Notes: generated from the sequence alone by a model not told the origin. Counted from the first letter of the stretch, positions 48,040-59,869 are shown. The stretch: 64,000 nucleotides of DNA from Closterium sp. Naga37s-1 (GCA_947471745.1 CANJKZ010000080.1:1161501-1225500); one strand, 5' to 3'. Made by a program: numbers and translations.

Positions 48040-48070
48040 AGATACCTATAACGAGGATCACTATAACGCA

Positions 48071-48082
48071 GCTCTGATACCA
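48071..48082 (-). other. Primer binding site of element X
   Basis: TGGTATCAGAGC on the minus strand, three bases from the LTR tip at 48086. Confidence 0.9.
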
Positions 48083-48085
48083 GCT

Positions 48086-48625
48086 TCTTGGTATAAGGGC
48101 CTAATAAACTCAAGCTACTAAGACTTAATCAAACTTAAATCCTCTCCTCGGGGTCACCTTGAAGGGTCCTTGGGTGCCTGTACAAGACCAGCCCCTATCC
48201 TCGGATCCGAGTTTGTAGAGAGAGGGATAAAAAATGACTTAGCCAAAATAGCAAGAGCAACTTGAACGTCGCGCTGCGTATCTTGCAGACCGTCGATCGG
48301 ATTAAGCTGGCTATATCCAAGCTCGCTCTAAGAGCTTTGAAATGAGCCAAGTTGCCTTGCGAAAAGTTCTGCCATTACAGAGTTATTGGTCGTACAGCGT
48401 TTGCCTAGCACTGGGGCGCTAGCATACTAGCGTAGACTCGGGTAGCATTCCGCCGTCGCACCGCGTATAAACGAAATTACAGCAGAAAAGGAATTCGCTT
48501 GAATCAATATTGACTGTATCCAGGTACAAACAGAGAAGGAATAAATAGTTCTAGCTAGCAAGGACCTTGGGAATCAACCTGGGAACAACCAGGGATGACC
48601 GTGCAATGTGAATGTGCACCCAACA
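48086..48625 (-). repeat. F1 LTR, shortened (540 bp), right edge of nest
   Basis: Antisense 5' LTR of X retaining both tips (inner tip at 48086, CCCAACA at 48625) but about half the usual length. It is flanked outside by TTGAT. Confidence 0.85.
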
Positions 48626-48630
48626 TTGAT
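48626..48630. repeat. Target site duplication TTGAT, right copy
   Basis: Matches 5550-5554. F2 reverse transcriptase sequence resumes at 48631. Confidence 0.85.
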
Positions 48631-50114
48631 GACCAAGTACCATGTAGACGATTCGGTCGCCTGGGAGAAGGCGATGCTGGTTGTGAAGGGCTTCAGACAT
48701 GTGTATGGCGCCGACTACGATAAGACGTACGCACCGGTCAGCAGCTACGTCACGCTGAGGACGTTCCTATGCATTATCGACGTCCTCGTCCTCAACCTGT
48801 TGCACCTCGACATGAAGAACGCCTTCCTGCAGAGCAAGCTCGACCGGGTGCTATACATGTACCAGCCGGACTACATCAACAATGAGACCGGCCGGGTGTG
48901 CAAGCTGCTGAAGAGCCTGTACGGGCTGAAGCAGTTGCCGTTGCTGTGGTACCGGGCGCTCGGCGTCGTGCTGATGGACGCTGGCTGGAAGAAGAGGCTC
49001 TTTACTTCAAGGTCGCCGCGACGACGAAATAAAAAACCTGCTGGGTGCTGGTCTACGACGATGACCTGCTCACCGCCAGCAGCAGCACTGCGATGCTGAA
49101 GGAGCTGAAAGAGCTGCTGGAGGCTGCCTTCAAGCTGCGCAAGATCTCGCCGGTCGTAAACTACCTCGGGCTGGAGATCGTGCGCGACAGGCCGGCTAGG
49201 AAGCTGTGGCTGCACCAGAAGAGCGCCGACAAGCTAAGTAGGCACTTCATCAACGAGGAGCAGGGCGGTCGGATCCCAAAGACGCCTGGCTCTGTCGACG
49301 CCTACGCCGAGCTAACGATCGACTACTAGAAGGCGCACAAAGAGGAGTAGTACCGGCTGAAGGTCAGCTCGCTGCTGTTCGCGGCGACGACGACGAGGCC
49401 GAACATCGCCTTCGTCTTCAGCAAGTTAGGAAGCGGCCTCACAGTGAGGAGCGACCAACACTGGCGTGAGGTCGACCGCTGCTTCGCCTACCCTGCCGAC
49501 ACCCGTGACACCGCCCTGGAGTTCAGCAATGGACCAGAGTCGCTGAAGCTGGTCGGCTACGTGGACGCCGACGACGTCGGTGACAAGCAGAATCGAACGA
49601 GCACAGGCGGCTACGTATTCGTCTACGGAGGGGCTTCGGTCTCCTGGTCGAGCCAGCGCATCAAGTGCGTAACGCTCTCGTCGACCGAGTTGGAGTACGT
49701 CGCGGACACCGAGGCCGGCAAAGAAGGACGCAGACTTTGTTTTCTCATTGCAGAGTTCCAGCTGCTGGACACTAGAACGTTGACCGTCCTTCGGGTGGAC
49801 AATAAGTCGGGCATGACAGTCGCCGAGGGCTTGGGGCTGCAGGGCAACCTCAAGCACATGGAGCGGCGATTTGCCTGGATGCAGCACATAGTGAAACGCG
49901 AGAAGTTCATGCTGAAGTACATCCCGACCCCCGAGCAGCCGACCGACTTCCTCTCAAAGGCACTGCACTTTCCTGCCTTCAACCAGTGCTCTATCGCAAT
50001 TGGCCAAGTGCGCTTGGCCGACGGCGTCGACGGTGACGACGATATGCCCTTTTGCCCGGCTGGTGCGGTGATGGCGTGCTGTATGTTCTGTGCACGCCGA
50101 CGAGCTATTCTACG
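48631..50114 (+). mobile_element. F2 Copia element, right part: reverse transcriptase and RNase H
   Basis: Continuation of the F2 element of 2134-5549. The reverse transcriptase has LDMKNAFLQSKLDRVLYMYQPDY (about 48810-48880) and LLKSLYGLKQ (about 48905), and its palm follows to about 49330. RNase H has GYVDADD (about 49555), RTSTGGYVF, SSTELEYVA, VDNKSGMTVAEG (about 49795) and YIPTPEQPTDFLSKAL (about 49920-49970). The sequence is GC-rich like the left part. It is broken, with a few breaks. Confidence 0.87.
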
Positions 50115-51113
50115 TGTGGGCTAGGGGTTGTGTGTTTGGGAGCGCGGACGACCAGCTGTAGTGGACGTCGCCAACTTCAACCTCGGATGTGCGGGGAGCA
50201 CAGCCGGCCAGCTGCAGTGGGGGACGCCGACTTGGGCGCGCAGGTCGACGGGTTTGGTCGACCTGCATAGGGCCACTGCGAAGCCGCCAACTTTTGGGAA
50301 GCCGTTAGCTGACTTCTACTGGTGGTCGACGACGGGGCTCGTCGACCTGAGAAGGGCGCCGACTTCGGAGGGCGCCAACTGAGGGAAGCCGACTTCGTGG
50401 CGTCAACGGGCACTGACTTGGGGAAGCCGGCTGGGCGTAGTCGGCGACCAGTAGTCCTGGTCGACCAGAAGTGGTCGACCTGGGGGAGTGTCCAACTCCG
50501 AGAAGTCGGCACAAGGTGATCGTCGACTTGGATGGTCCATGGGCACGAGAAGCAGCACTTGGTCGGCGTGGTTGACCGGTCGACCAAGTTTCCCGGGCGA
50601 CGGGGTTCTGTGGAGGTACGCGACAGTCACCCAGGTGGTTCTGGCGAAGCCGACCTCGGTGGTGGTATCCCGAGGTGGACATGTCTGATGAGACGCAGTC
50701 AACAGCACGTGGACAACTTGGTGTCTGCGCTGTGCACGTGACGGGGCACAGCACGCCAACTATCTGCGAGAACCTGCAAAGTGGGCGCGCTGCTGTCATG
50801 CACGTGCAACGCTGTGCAGCCGCATTGCTGCAGCGTTGGTACACCTTCCACTTGTAGGGTTGGCGGGCCGCCAATTTGCCCTGCTGGAACGCGGTCGACC
50901 CTGCGCTGGAACGCGGTCGACCGTGCTGCGCTAGCAGTCGACCTGCTTGCATGCTACCTTCGATGTAGTCAGTGTTGCTTTGCAATTGTTTACCATTGTA
51001 TAAATCTCCTTCTAATGAAACTCTTGTCATTTTGCCACGTGAACATGCAAGCGCTAAGAGAACATAAGGAACGCTGAGATCCATCTTACAACAGTGCATT
51101 CTCCGTAGGTTAG
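50115..51113 (+). repeat. F2 3' LTR (about 1.0 kb)
   Basis: Starts about 50115 (TGTGGGCTAGG, aligned with the start of the solo LTR) and runs to about 51113, just short of the TCTCCGCA tip. It contains at least eleven GTCGAC hexamers and a repeated GAACGCGGTCGACC (about 50888-50925). Reverse satellite follows directly. Confidence 0.8.
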
Positions 51114-51552
51114 TACCAAATATACGTATAAATAACGCACCTACTCTTAGTACCAAACACACAGGTATGTAACGCACTTATTCTTTGTACCAACCACATA
51201 GACATGTACCGCACTTACTCCTAGTACCAAGCACATGGGTGAGTAACGCACTAACTCTCAGTACAACCACACGGTGATCAACGCTTACTCTTAGTACCAA
51301 CCACACGGGTAAGTGCCGCACTTATTATACTACCAACCACATAGGTAAATAACGCACTTATTCCTCGCACCAACCATAAAGGTAAATAACGCACGTATTC
51401 TCAGTATCAACCACACGGATAAGTAACGCACTTACTCTTGGTACCAACCGCACGGATAAATAACGCACTCAGTCCTAGCACCAACCAAACATGTAAGTAA
51501 TGCACCTATTCTTAGTACCAAGCACACGGATAAGTAACGTATATAGTCCTAG
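51114..51552 (-). repeat. 37-bp satellite, reverse array (0.44 kb)
   Basis: About 12 units, paralogous to the reverse arrays at 22872 and 35977. It is cut by the LTR tip of element Y at 51553. Confidence 0.88.
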
Positions 51553-52609
51553 TGTTGGTGTAAGGGCTCAATAATCTCAAGCTATTAACACTTTATCAAA
51601 CTTACCTCACCTCGGGGTCACCTCCAAGGGTCCTTAGGTGCCTGGTACAAGACCAGCCCCTATCCTCGGGTCCGAGTTTGTACAGAGAGGAGTCAAAAAT
51701 GACTTAGTCTAAATAACAAGAGTACATTGTACGTCGCGCAGCGTATCTTGCAGACCGTCAATCGGATTAAGCTGAGAATTTCCTATATCGAAGCTCGCTC
51801 CAAGAGCTTTAAAATGAGCCAAGTTGCCTCACGAAGAGTCCTGCCATTACGATGTTATGGCTCGGCCAGCGTTGGCCTAGCGTCGTAGTGTTGACTCGGG
51901 TTGCATTCCGCCGCCGTACCTCGTAGAAACGAAAATCCAGAAAGGAGGGAATTCGCTTGAATCAAATTGACTATATCCAAGTACAAACAGAGAAGGAATA
52001 AATAGTTCTAGCTAGCAAGGACCTTGGGAATCAACCTGGGAACGACCAGGGATGATCCCAAATAATTCCAAGCAACAGAACCAACCTCGCTGAACGGTGG
52101 TAGGTTGGTAAACAACCTCTGGTTCTGTTTTTCCAACCTGGGAAAACAACAACCAGGTTCAGGTCCTAAAAACAGAACCTGTTTTGTCTTTGCCCAACCA
52201 GCCAAATGCTGGTTCCGCTGGTTTCCCCTGGCCCTGTAGCATGCAGATACAGAGAAACAGCATCCAACCTTCACCTAAATTGTAACCCTATAGTGCCTGC
52301 CCTGCTACATTATAGTCAACCAAAAAAAACAGTAGAATTTCGAGTTGGATAGAACTGAATCTGCGCAATCAAGTAAGCCGGACCGCAAAGCTTCCATCTT
52401 GGGTTCCTTTGCGAGCTCGTCCTTTTTGCTTGCACTGTTCATAGCGAGTACAATGTTGTGCCGAAGCGCACAATGCGCGAGTACCTGCAAATGCTTCAAG
52501 CGAAAATTGCGAAAGCAAACAAATACACGAACATTCCATTTTTACCCAAATGCGACGCATATTCAAATAAACAAACAGGGTGCCCTGCAACGTGAATTTG
52601 CAACAAAGA
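51553..52609 (-). repeat. F1 3' LTR of element Y (about 1057 bp)
   Basis: Antisense LTR with tip TGTTGG at 51553. The other tip near 52609 is degenerate. It contains the CCAGGTT-rich block (about 52030-52230). Confidence 0.87.
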
Positions 52610-53705
52610 CATTCCCCCTCAGCCTGCCGGCTGCATCCCCATCATTCCATTCTAGTTCATGCTTATTCCACTCATGCACACGCAGCGCCAATGAGGCTTA
52701 TCCGCAAGTCTCTTAGTGAGGAAGTCTGCTGGCTGCTGGTGGGTCTTGATGTAGATCCGATTCACCGTCCCCCTCTTCACCTCCTTACGCAGCCAGTGCC
52801 ACTTGATACGCATGTGCTTGTTCAGCCCATGAAGCACAGCGTTCCTGGCCATCCCAAGAGCCCGCTTGTTATCACAAAACAGCGGCGTAGCAACCTTCTG
52901 CTCCTGGCCAATCTCCTCTAACAGTCTCTTCAACCAAATCACCTCCTTCTTCCCATGGAACATCGCCATGTACTCTGATTCTACAGAAGGGAGTGCCGTC
53001 TCTGTCTGCTTCTTTGACCTCCAACTAACAGGTCCTCCCCCAACTACACAGATGTATCCTCCCACAGATGAGGAATCCTCCTTCTCAGAAGCCCACGTAG
53101 CATCGGTAAAGCAAGTGAGAAACAGCCTGCCTTCTCCAAGTCGCTCCCCCCTCTCTTTCAGCACCTCAACCCCTTTCTGCTTCATCTTTTCAGATGCGGT
53201 GTATTGCACTCCAATGCTTGGGTGAGAGTTCAGGTACTTCACCACACGCTCAGCTGCATCCACCTGCTCCTCTGATGGATTCTGCACCACCCTTGCCAGC
53301 TGCCCAACAGAGAAAGAGATGTCTGGCCTCGTGTGAACCGCTGTATAGAAGAGGCTGCCTACCAAGGACTGAAATTGCTGCTGCTCCTCGGCTTCAACCC
53401 CGTCATCCTCTACAGCCTTAACAAGCTTGAATTCTGCTGGCAGGGGAGTTGCAACCTTGCGCTCATTCTCAATCCCATACTTCTCCCCCAGCTTCTTGAC
53501 AAACTTCCCCTGCTGCAGCTTCAACCACTTGTGATCCCTCTCCACGTGCATCCCGAGGTAGTACTTTACCTCCCCAAGGTTCTTGCACTTCAAATTTTCC
53601 ATAAGCTGCTGCTGCACATTCTGGATCTCCTTCATGCTGCTGCTAACGAGAAGAATGTCGTCCACATAGACCAGAAACAGCACCAGCTTCTCCCCCTCCC
53701 CCTTA
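51553..53705 (-). mobile_element. F1 Copia element Y, 3' part (3' LTR, RNase H, RT)
   Basis: Antisense F1 fossil: 3' LTR 51553 to about 52609, polypurine tract complement near 52612-52626, RNase H about 52650-53230, and reverse transcriptase up to 53705 with the YVDD site at 53673-53659. It stops within reverse transcriptase where the 10.1-kb insertion begins. The next part of the same domain starts at 63825. It is among the better-preserved copies, with few breaks seen in this part. Confidence 0.9.
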
Positions 53706-54585
53706 AAGCCCAAAGCCCGAATTACAAAGTCAAAAGCAAACTGGTGACACTGTGCCTCCCGCACCTTCCTGTGCCGAACCACGTCGAGGGATCCCCACCT
53801 GCTTGGTTACCATGCGTTGGCCTGTGCGAGTTTCGACAAGCCCACAATGAGTCTTGCAGCACAACCCCTTCGAAAATACGAGCACGCAGGGGTAGGCTAT
53901 TAGGAAAGCCCAGCCTACGTGCTTGTAATTCGGGTTTCCAAATCGACGTCAGTCTCTGCCCATGCTCTCCCGCTGTTCCCGATCTCTTTACCGATGAGAG
54001 GAAACCCCGCAATCTGTGTATTTTATCCGAGCGCCGCGACAAAGATCGGCGGAAGTGGAAATCGCGCAGACGACATTTCCCCTGCAGAGACAAGGTTATT
54101 GGGGGAAATAGTCCCGTGGACGAGCCTTGCGCGGCGTACGGCGGATAGGAGAGGGCGTTAGGCACGCGCAGTAGTTCGTTGTTCCGCGCACGGCGGAACC
54201 ACGCGCGTTGAGAGATCTATCGGGCGCTGTAGGCCGGGCCGGAGGGATGGTAACGCGGGGGCGGAGGTCGAAATGGGGAGGGCGAGGGTTGTTGCCGGCA
54301 GACGGCGATAAATCTAACCAGTCCTTACATCTGCTATCCCGAATATCCAGTCTAACCTAGATTGAATAACTCACTCGACAGTGCAGCCGCTCCCTTCATC
54401 AAACTTCCCTTGCCCCCCAACAGTCGCAGTGCAATTTGATTCCGACTTGCATGAAGCAAGGTGGCCAGCAGCGCCGTGCTTTCCAATTTCCGCGCTAGCG
54501 CGCACCTCCCCACCATCGCAGAGCGATCTCAACTTCTTGAATGCAATGTGCTGCTGTCGCGTAAGATCCGCCGGTTGCCCTCCCT
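53706..54585. other. Left arm of the 10.1-kb insertion, nothing recognised
   Basis: GC-rich non-repetitive sequence. Short open frames on both strands (for example antisense 54165-53722) match no family I know. It could be regulatory or captured host DNA. Confidence 0.4.
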
Positions 54586-54785
54586 TGTTCCCGTCGCTCT
54601 CCCTTCCCGTCGCTCTCCCTTCCCGTCGCACTCCCTTCCCGTCGCTCTCCCTTCCCGTCGCTCTCCCTTCCCGTCGCTCTCCCTTCCCGTCGCGCTCCCT
54701 TCCCGTCGCCCCGTGGGCGCCCCTCTGCCTCCCTTCCCGTCGCCTTCCCTTCCCGTCGCCTACCCTTCCCGTCGCCCGAGCTTCT
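54586..54785. repeat. 16-bp tandem repeat
   Basis: About 12 units of a 16-bp repeat containing CCCTTCCCGTCGCTCT, degenerating to the right. Confidence 0.88.
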
Positions 54786-54837
54786 GTTCCGTCGCCGTCC
54801 GTTCGTCTCGTCGCCCTCCCTTCCGCTCGTCCGATCC

Positions 54838-55012
54838 TCTCCCCGTCAATTCTCTCTCCGTCGCCCTCGCTTTCCCCGTCAATTCTCTTTCCGTCGCCAT
54901 TGCTTTCCCCGTCAATTCTCTTTCCGTCGCCATTGCTTTCCCCGTCAATTCTCTCCCCGTTGCCCTCGCTTTCCCCGTCGCCCTCGCTTTCCCCGTCGCC
55001 CTGCCATCCACT
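54838..55012. repeat. 33-bp tandem repeat
   Basis: About 4-5 units with CCCCGTCAATTCTCTTTCCG and GTCGCCATTGCTTT parts, probably derived from the adjacent 16-bp repeat, since CCGTCGCC is shared. Confidence 0.85.
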
Positions 55013-55129
55013 GCTCGTCGACCTCGCCTTCCCTCCCGCCTCCCTTCCCAACTCGCACACGCGTCACCCTACGTTTTCTCCCCCTACTCCCTCTTATCCC
55101 TCCCGCTAATATTCGCCTTCCTTCCCCCC

Positions 55130-56200
55130 CCCTTCCCTGCTTTTTCCCATCCCCTTCCCTGCTTTCCCGCATCCTGTGCCCTACTTTCCCCCCTTCCCTG
55201 CCCTGCTTCCCCCCATCCCCTTCCCTGCTTCCCCATGTCCATTGCCTTGCTTCTTCCCATCCCCTTCCCTGCTTCCCTACATCCTCACGCCTGCTTCCCC
55301 CCATCCCCCTCCCTGCTTTCCCCCATCCTCCTCCCTGCTTCCCCTCATCCCCATCCCTGCTTCCCCCCATCCCCCTCCCTGCTTCCCCCCATCCCCCTCT
55401 CTGCTTCCCCCCATCCCCCTCCCGAACTCCCCCCATCCCCCTCCCTGCTTCCCCCCATCCCCTTCCCATGCTCCCCCCATCCCCTTCCCTCCGCGTCCCC
55501 CCATCCCCCTCCCTGCTTCCCCCCGTCCCCCCATCCCCCTCCCTGCTTCCCCCCATCCCCCTCCCTGCTTCCCCCCATCCCCCTCCCTGCTTCCCCTCAT
55601 CCCCATCCCTGCTTCCCCCCATCCCCCTCCCTGCTTCCCCCCATCCCCCTCCCTGCTTCCCCCCATCCCCCTCCCTGCTTCCCCCCATCCCCCTCCCTGC
55701 TTCCCCCCATCCCGTGCCCTGCTTCCCCCCATCCCCTTCCCATGCTCCCCCCATCCCCTTCCCTCCGCGTCCCCCCATCCTCTTCCCTGCTTCCCCCCAT
55801 CCCTCTCCCTGCTTCCCCCCATCCCCCTCCCTGCTTCCCCCCATCCCGTTCCCTGCTTCCCCCCATCCCCCTCCCTGCGTCCCCCCATCCTCTTCACTCT
55901 CTCCCCTTATCCCAAGCCCGGCTTCCCCCCATCCGCATTTCTGCTTCCCCCCCTCCCCTTGCTTCCCCATGTCCCCTTCCCTGCTTCCCCCCATCCTCTT
56001 ACGCGCGTCCCCCCTTCCTCTTCCCTGCTTCCCCATGTCCCCTTCCCCGCTTCCCTCTTACTTGCTTTCCCATGTCCCCTTCCCTGCTTCCCCCCATCCT
56101 CTTACTTGCTTCCCCATGTCCGGTTACCTGCTTCCCCCCCTCCCGTTCCCTTCTTCCCCATGTCCCCTCACATGCTTCCCCATGTCCCCTTCCCTGCGTC
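55130..56200. repeat. 22-bp tandem repeat (pyrimidine-rich on + strand)
   Basis: About 45-50 units with the core CCATCCCCCTCCCTGCTTCC. The plus strand is almost pure C/T, so the other strand is a long G-rich tract. Because 22 is not a multiple of 3 and the unit lacks stops, long open frames exist in all three plus frames (to 630 codons) and on the minus strand. These are not considered genes. Confidence 0.92.
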
Positions 56201-56397
56201 CCTGCAGTCCATTCAGGCCAATGCACTCCCCCCACCTCCTTCTATCTGCATCCCCTCACATCCCCCTCCCCGGCACCAGGCGCGCGCCCTGCTAGCATGC
56301 CATCGGTCGCCGCGCTTCCGTGGCACCTCTGTGGCGCGCACATCGCCCTGTGACGCTGGCTACTACACCGCACATCACCGTCAGCTGCTATCCATTG

Positions 56398-56458
56398 ATG
56401 GTGGGTGCGTGGGTGGGTGGGTGCGTGGGTGGGTGGGTGGGTGGGTGGGTGGGTGTGT
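56398..56458. repeat. GGGT tetranucleotide tract
   Basis: About 14 GGGT-type units with a few GCGT interruptions. It has potential for G-quadruplex formation. Confidence 0.88.
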
Positions 56459-56640
56459 GCATGTCTATGTGCATGCATGTCCACGTGCATGCTCTGCTAT
56501 GTGCATGAATATCTACGTGCATGCACATCTATGTGCATGCATGTCTATGCGCATGAATGTCTATGTGCATGCATGTTTATGAGTGTGCATGTCTATGCCC
56601 ACTCTTGTCCATGTGCATGCTTTTCCATGTGCCTGCTTGT
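56455..56640. repeat. CATG-rich alternating purine-pyrimidine repeat
   Basis: Loose repeats of TCTATGTGCATGCATG type, about 16 bp, continuing from the GGGT tract. Alternating purine-pyrimidine runs may favour Z-DNA. Confidence 0.75.
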
Positions 56641-57903
56641 TTGCTTAATCTCACTGCCATGCTTGCCCTCACTGCCATGCTTGCTGCATCCCTGCAGGGT
56701 CTCCTCGCCCGCCACTCCACTTCATTCTCCCGTCTGCTGCCACTTCTGCCAGTGCGCTCCTCTCTCTTCCTGCTGCCCATTTATTCCCGCCCCGCTACTT
56801 ACCCTCACCCCGCTGCGTTCAGGACACAGTCTATTCCCCCTCTGCTTCCCCCCTTCCCCTCCACAGTCTAGTGCACATGGTGGGGGCATGACAGGGTGGG
56901 GGGATGCTTCGCTACTTAGGAACATGCACTAGCGATCCGCCTCCCTGCACCATTCCCTACCTCTTCCCCCTCCACTACCCCCCCTTCCCCTTATTGCTGA
57001 ATCTCGCATCCCTCCTGCTGCTCCCTCCTCTTTGTCCTCCAGCAATCTCGTGGAACACACTCCAACCCCCTGGCACCCGTCGCACACTCCTCCGTGTACT
57101 ACCCACTACGCCTCAGATCTCAGCAGCATCTCATCCGCCATCTACTTGGTGTTAGGCTGGAGGGGATGGTACAAAGAGGAGGGGTAGAGCGCCGAATGTG
57201 CGAAGAGCGGAAGGTGAGTGGTACCACATCTCCCATGTACCACCTCCCCCCGGTATCACCTCCCCCAGGTGCCACCTCCCCTAATAACAACAACACCGTA
57301 ATTGGGATCTCCCGCGCTGATCACCTTCATGCGTCTGCGCCACGTTCTTTCGGTACGGCTCACCTCCTCGTCACATGCACCACGTGCTGCCACCCAACAC
57401 AATAGCCCCTCTCTCCCTCACGCACACTCTCTCTGCCAGTCCAAACACATGTCGTGCCCAGCCATCATAGCATTGGAGTCAGTACACACCACCACAGCAC
57501 ATGCACCCTAAAACCCTCCTTCCCCTTCCCCTCTCCCTTCACCCCTTTCCTCGCTGTCTCCACACGCCCCCCTCAGTCCACGCACATGTCGCACATGTCC
57601 TCTTCAACATCAATTCATCTCCTCGCAGCCTTCGCACACTACTCCGTGTACTACTCCTTGCACCTCATATTGCAGCAGCATCTCTTCCCATGGCAGGTGC
57701 TGAGTTGGAGGGGATGGTAATTCAGTTTGCTTGGGGGGGAAGAGCAGTGAATGTGCGAGAAGGGCCAGGGATGTGGCACAACTATGGCATACGAGTCTGG
57801 CAGGTTCTCACACGCCATCACACTGCTGCCCTCGTTGCCCCATTCCAATGTCCTTTTCCCCCTTGAACACCCCCACTCCCCCCTTTCCCCTCCTCCCCAC
57901 CAG
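56641..57903. other. Intron-like, pyrimidine-rich sequence with a degenerate duplication
   Basis: C/T-rich single-copy DNA. 57085-57215 and 57635-57770 are diverged copies of the same segment (ACTCCGTGTACTAC, GGAGGGGATGGTA). No gene recognised. Confidence 0.45.
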
Positions 57904-58210
57904 CAGGCGAAGACGGAGGTGGAGGTGTACCTGCTGCTGCTGGACGACCAGCTCGACGCCCTCGAGAGCTTCCTTGAGCTGCTCACCGCCATGCGCACCG
58001 CGCTGGGCTGCCGCTGGCACCCGACGAGTACCTGGCGCGGCGGCGCATCATCCCATCGCCCCGGAGCTTCTAGGGGCTAAACAGGGGCAGGAGCAACGCG
58101 CGCCCCACGGCCTTCACGGCGGACAGCAGCAGCAACAAGACGCTGTCGTTTGGCAAGGGGCACGTGATGAGGGTTGGCAGCAGCTCCATGCTCCAATCAT
58201 TAAAGGATGA
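57904..58210 (+). pseudogene. Possible captured host exon(s), unidentified
   Basis: A GC-rich coding-like patch after a pyrimidine tract ending CCACCAGCAG, like a splice acceptor. It encodes a helical, Leu-rich stretch (TEVEVYLLLLDDQLDALESF then LELLTAMRTALGC) and, further on in another frame, FTADSSSNKTLSFGKGHVMR. The third-position G/C bias suggests real former coding. I do not recognise the protein, and the frame is not continuous, so a gene fragment carried by the insertion is the best guess. Confidence 0.35.
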
Positions 58211-59590
58211 CACTTCACACCCAGCTCCCAGATTGATTAGCTGAGTTGTAACGCGGCGGACCATGCAATGTATGTGTTGTAAACTTGAATGTTTCAGCCT
58301 ATCAATTGACAGTTGGACCCAGTTGTTACGATGTCCAAACCTGAACCCAGTCTTTTTCAATAAGTAGCTGGCCCAGGTATTTAATCAACTCCGAGAACAA
58401 CTTTGTGTTAGCTCCGTTTTGATTAGGGCCAGCCTGGCAAACTCATCGAGGCTAACCATGGACCTCTCGTACTAATTCCAGGAGATGAAGGTGCTTAAAT
58501 TTTGTTTTCCACTGTATGCACAAGCTGGCCACAAGTCCATCTTTCCACACAAGTGACACAAGTGAACTGCTGGGTCTGTTTTCCATTGTATGCACAAGTC
58601 CATCTTTCCACACAAGTGATGGCAGCTGCAGCAGCCTCGCTGGCAGCCAGTCCCCCCGCTGCCATGAGCGTTACAAAGTCCGCCTGATCTTCGCATGCAC
58701 TGCCTCCTTTGCCCGCACCTCCCCATTCCCTGCTGCTGCTGCTGATGATGCTGATGCTAACACTGCTGATGCTACTACACTGTCATCACACCATCCCCCA
58801 TCCGTGTCCAAAAAGCACTCGACATAGCTCCAAGGTGCATTTTCACAACCTCGCCTGCGTCTATTCCTCCGGATCCTGCACGATAAAAAGGACAATTATT
58901 GTTGGGCAAATTTATTTCAAATCCGTGCATTCTACAACAGCCACAACGATATTGTGCATCTCACACAAATTTACCTGCATCCTGTGCAGCTCGTATCAAA
59001 CGCTCCGTTACATGGGGTGCTGCCAACATGTAGAGCGCAAGAAGATCATTGAATGAGGCAGCCTTTTCCGTACTCGGCAAAAGAGCAGTTAGCCCCACGC
59101 GAAGGAAACAAACAGGGGCTTTGAGTTGCCAATGGACACTCTGTTGACGCTGGTCATACAATCGGCACAGCTCTGATGGTGTTGGGTCCGCCATCCGTCC
59201 TGGTTTCATCGGTCATTCAATGCATACAATATTTGGTCATTGAGAGGGGGTAAGTATATATGACATAGGGATTGAATCACGGCATGGGTACAGCATAATA
59301 TTGCATTGTTGGGAGGACATGAGTGGATTAGTGTTGCTATATTGATACAAAAAGCCTATGCTATGCCATATGAACACACAATCAAAATGCCAACCCATGC
59401 GGACACACCATGCCACGCTATGCCATGTTGACTACACCATCACCATGCCCTGTTGACCAGGCTGAGACTAAGAGTTATTAAGGCTTGCTTACAAGGTGTT
59501 AGAGGGCTGCCAGATCAGAGATGGTTCCGGGGTTGGAGCCGGATGCATGGCCCCCCATGCTACTCCACCGAAGGTCCCGGACATGACATA
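58211..59590. other. Non-repetitive stretch, little recognised
   Basis: AT-richer than its surroundings. The only structure seen is a local direct repeat: GTATGCACAAG...CCATCTTTCCACACAAGTG occurs at about 58514-58554 and 58578-58618. No convincing gene on either strand. Confidence 0.4.
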
Positions 59591-59597
59591 GGGAAGT

Positions 59598-59815
59598 TGG
59601 ATTGGGAGGAGCACAGGGGAGCTGGGTTGGGAGGAGCACTGGGGAGCTGGATTGGGAGGAGCACTAGGGAGCTGGATTGGGAGGAGCACTGGGGAGCTGG
59701 ATTGGGAGGAGCACTGGGGAGCTGGGTTGGGAGGAGCACTGGGGAGCTGGGTTGGGAGGAGCACTGGGGAGCTGGGTTGGGAGGAGCACTGGGGAGCTGG
59801 ATTGGGAGGAGGGTG
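59598..59815. repeat. 25-bp tandem repeat
   Basis: About 9 units with the core GAGCTGGATTGGGAGGAGCA, nearly identical to each other, hence recently expanded. Confidence 0.9.
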
Positions 59816-59869
59816 GAGCACGATTGAAGGGATCGAGGCGAGAGCAGGGAGCAAGGGGGAAATTGAAGC

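Larger units (their letters stand above)
43349..48625 (-). mobile_element. F1 Copia element X, antisense, near full length
   Basis: Antisense F1 fossil, 5.3 kb: 5' LTR 48625-48086 (shortened), primer site 48082-48071, gag about 48039-47000, protease about 47000-46800, integrase and linker about 46720-45670, reverse transcriptase start about 45660-45130, RNase H part about 45070-44450 and 3' LTR 44436-43349. Gag keeps a long open stretch with a CWYCEKEGHPWFLC zinc knuckle (about 47250-47207). Pol has several breaks. The outer 5' LTR tip at 48625 is followed by TTGAT and F2 sequence, making it the right edge of the nest. Confidence 0.9.

Noticed and set aside
54461-56353. Proline/serine-rich 630-codon plus-strand frame as an extensin-like cell wall protein
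   Set aside because: All three frames are open because of the 22-bp unit. No signal peptide and no extensin SPPPP pattern beyond the repeat.
56398-56458. GGGT tract as interstitial telomere repeat
   Set aside because: Green lineage telomeres are TTTAGGG-like; GGGT with GCGT interruptions is a simple sequence.
58430-58490. Stretch CTCGTACTAATTCC as 25S rRNA fragment
   Set aside because: Only a short chance resemblance to the conserved rRNA CTCGTACT region; the flanks do not match.
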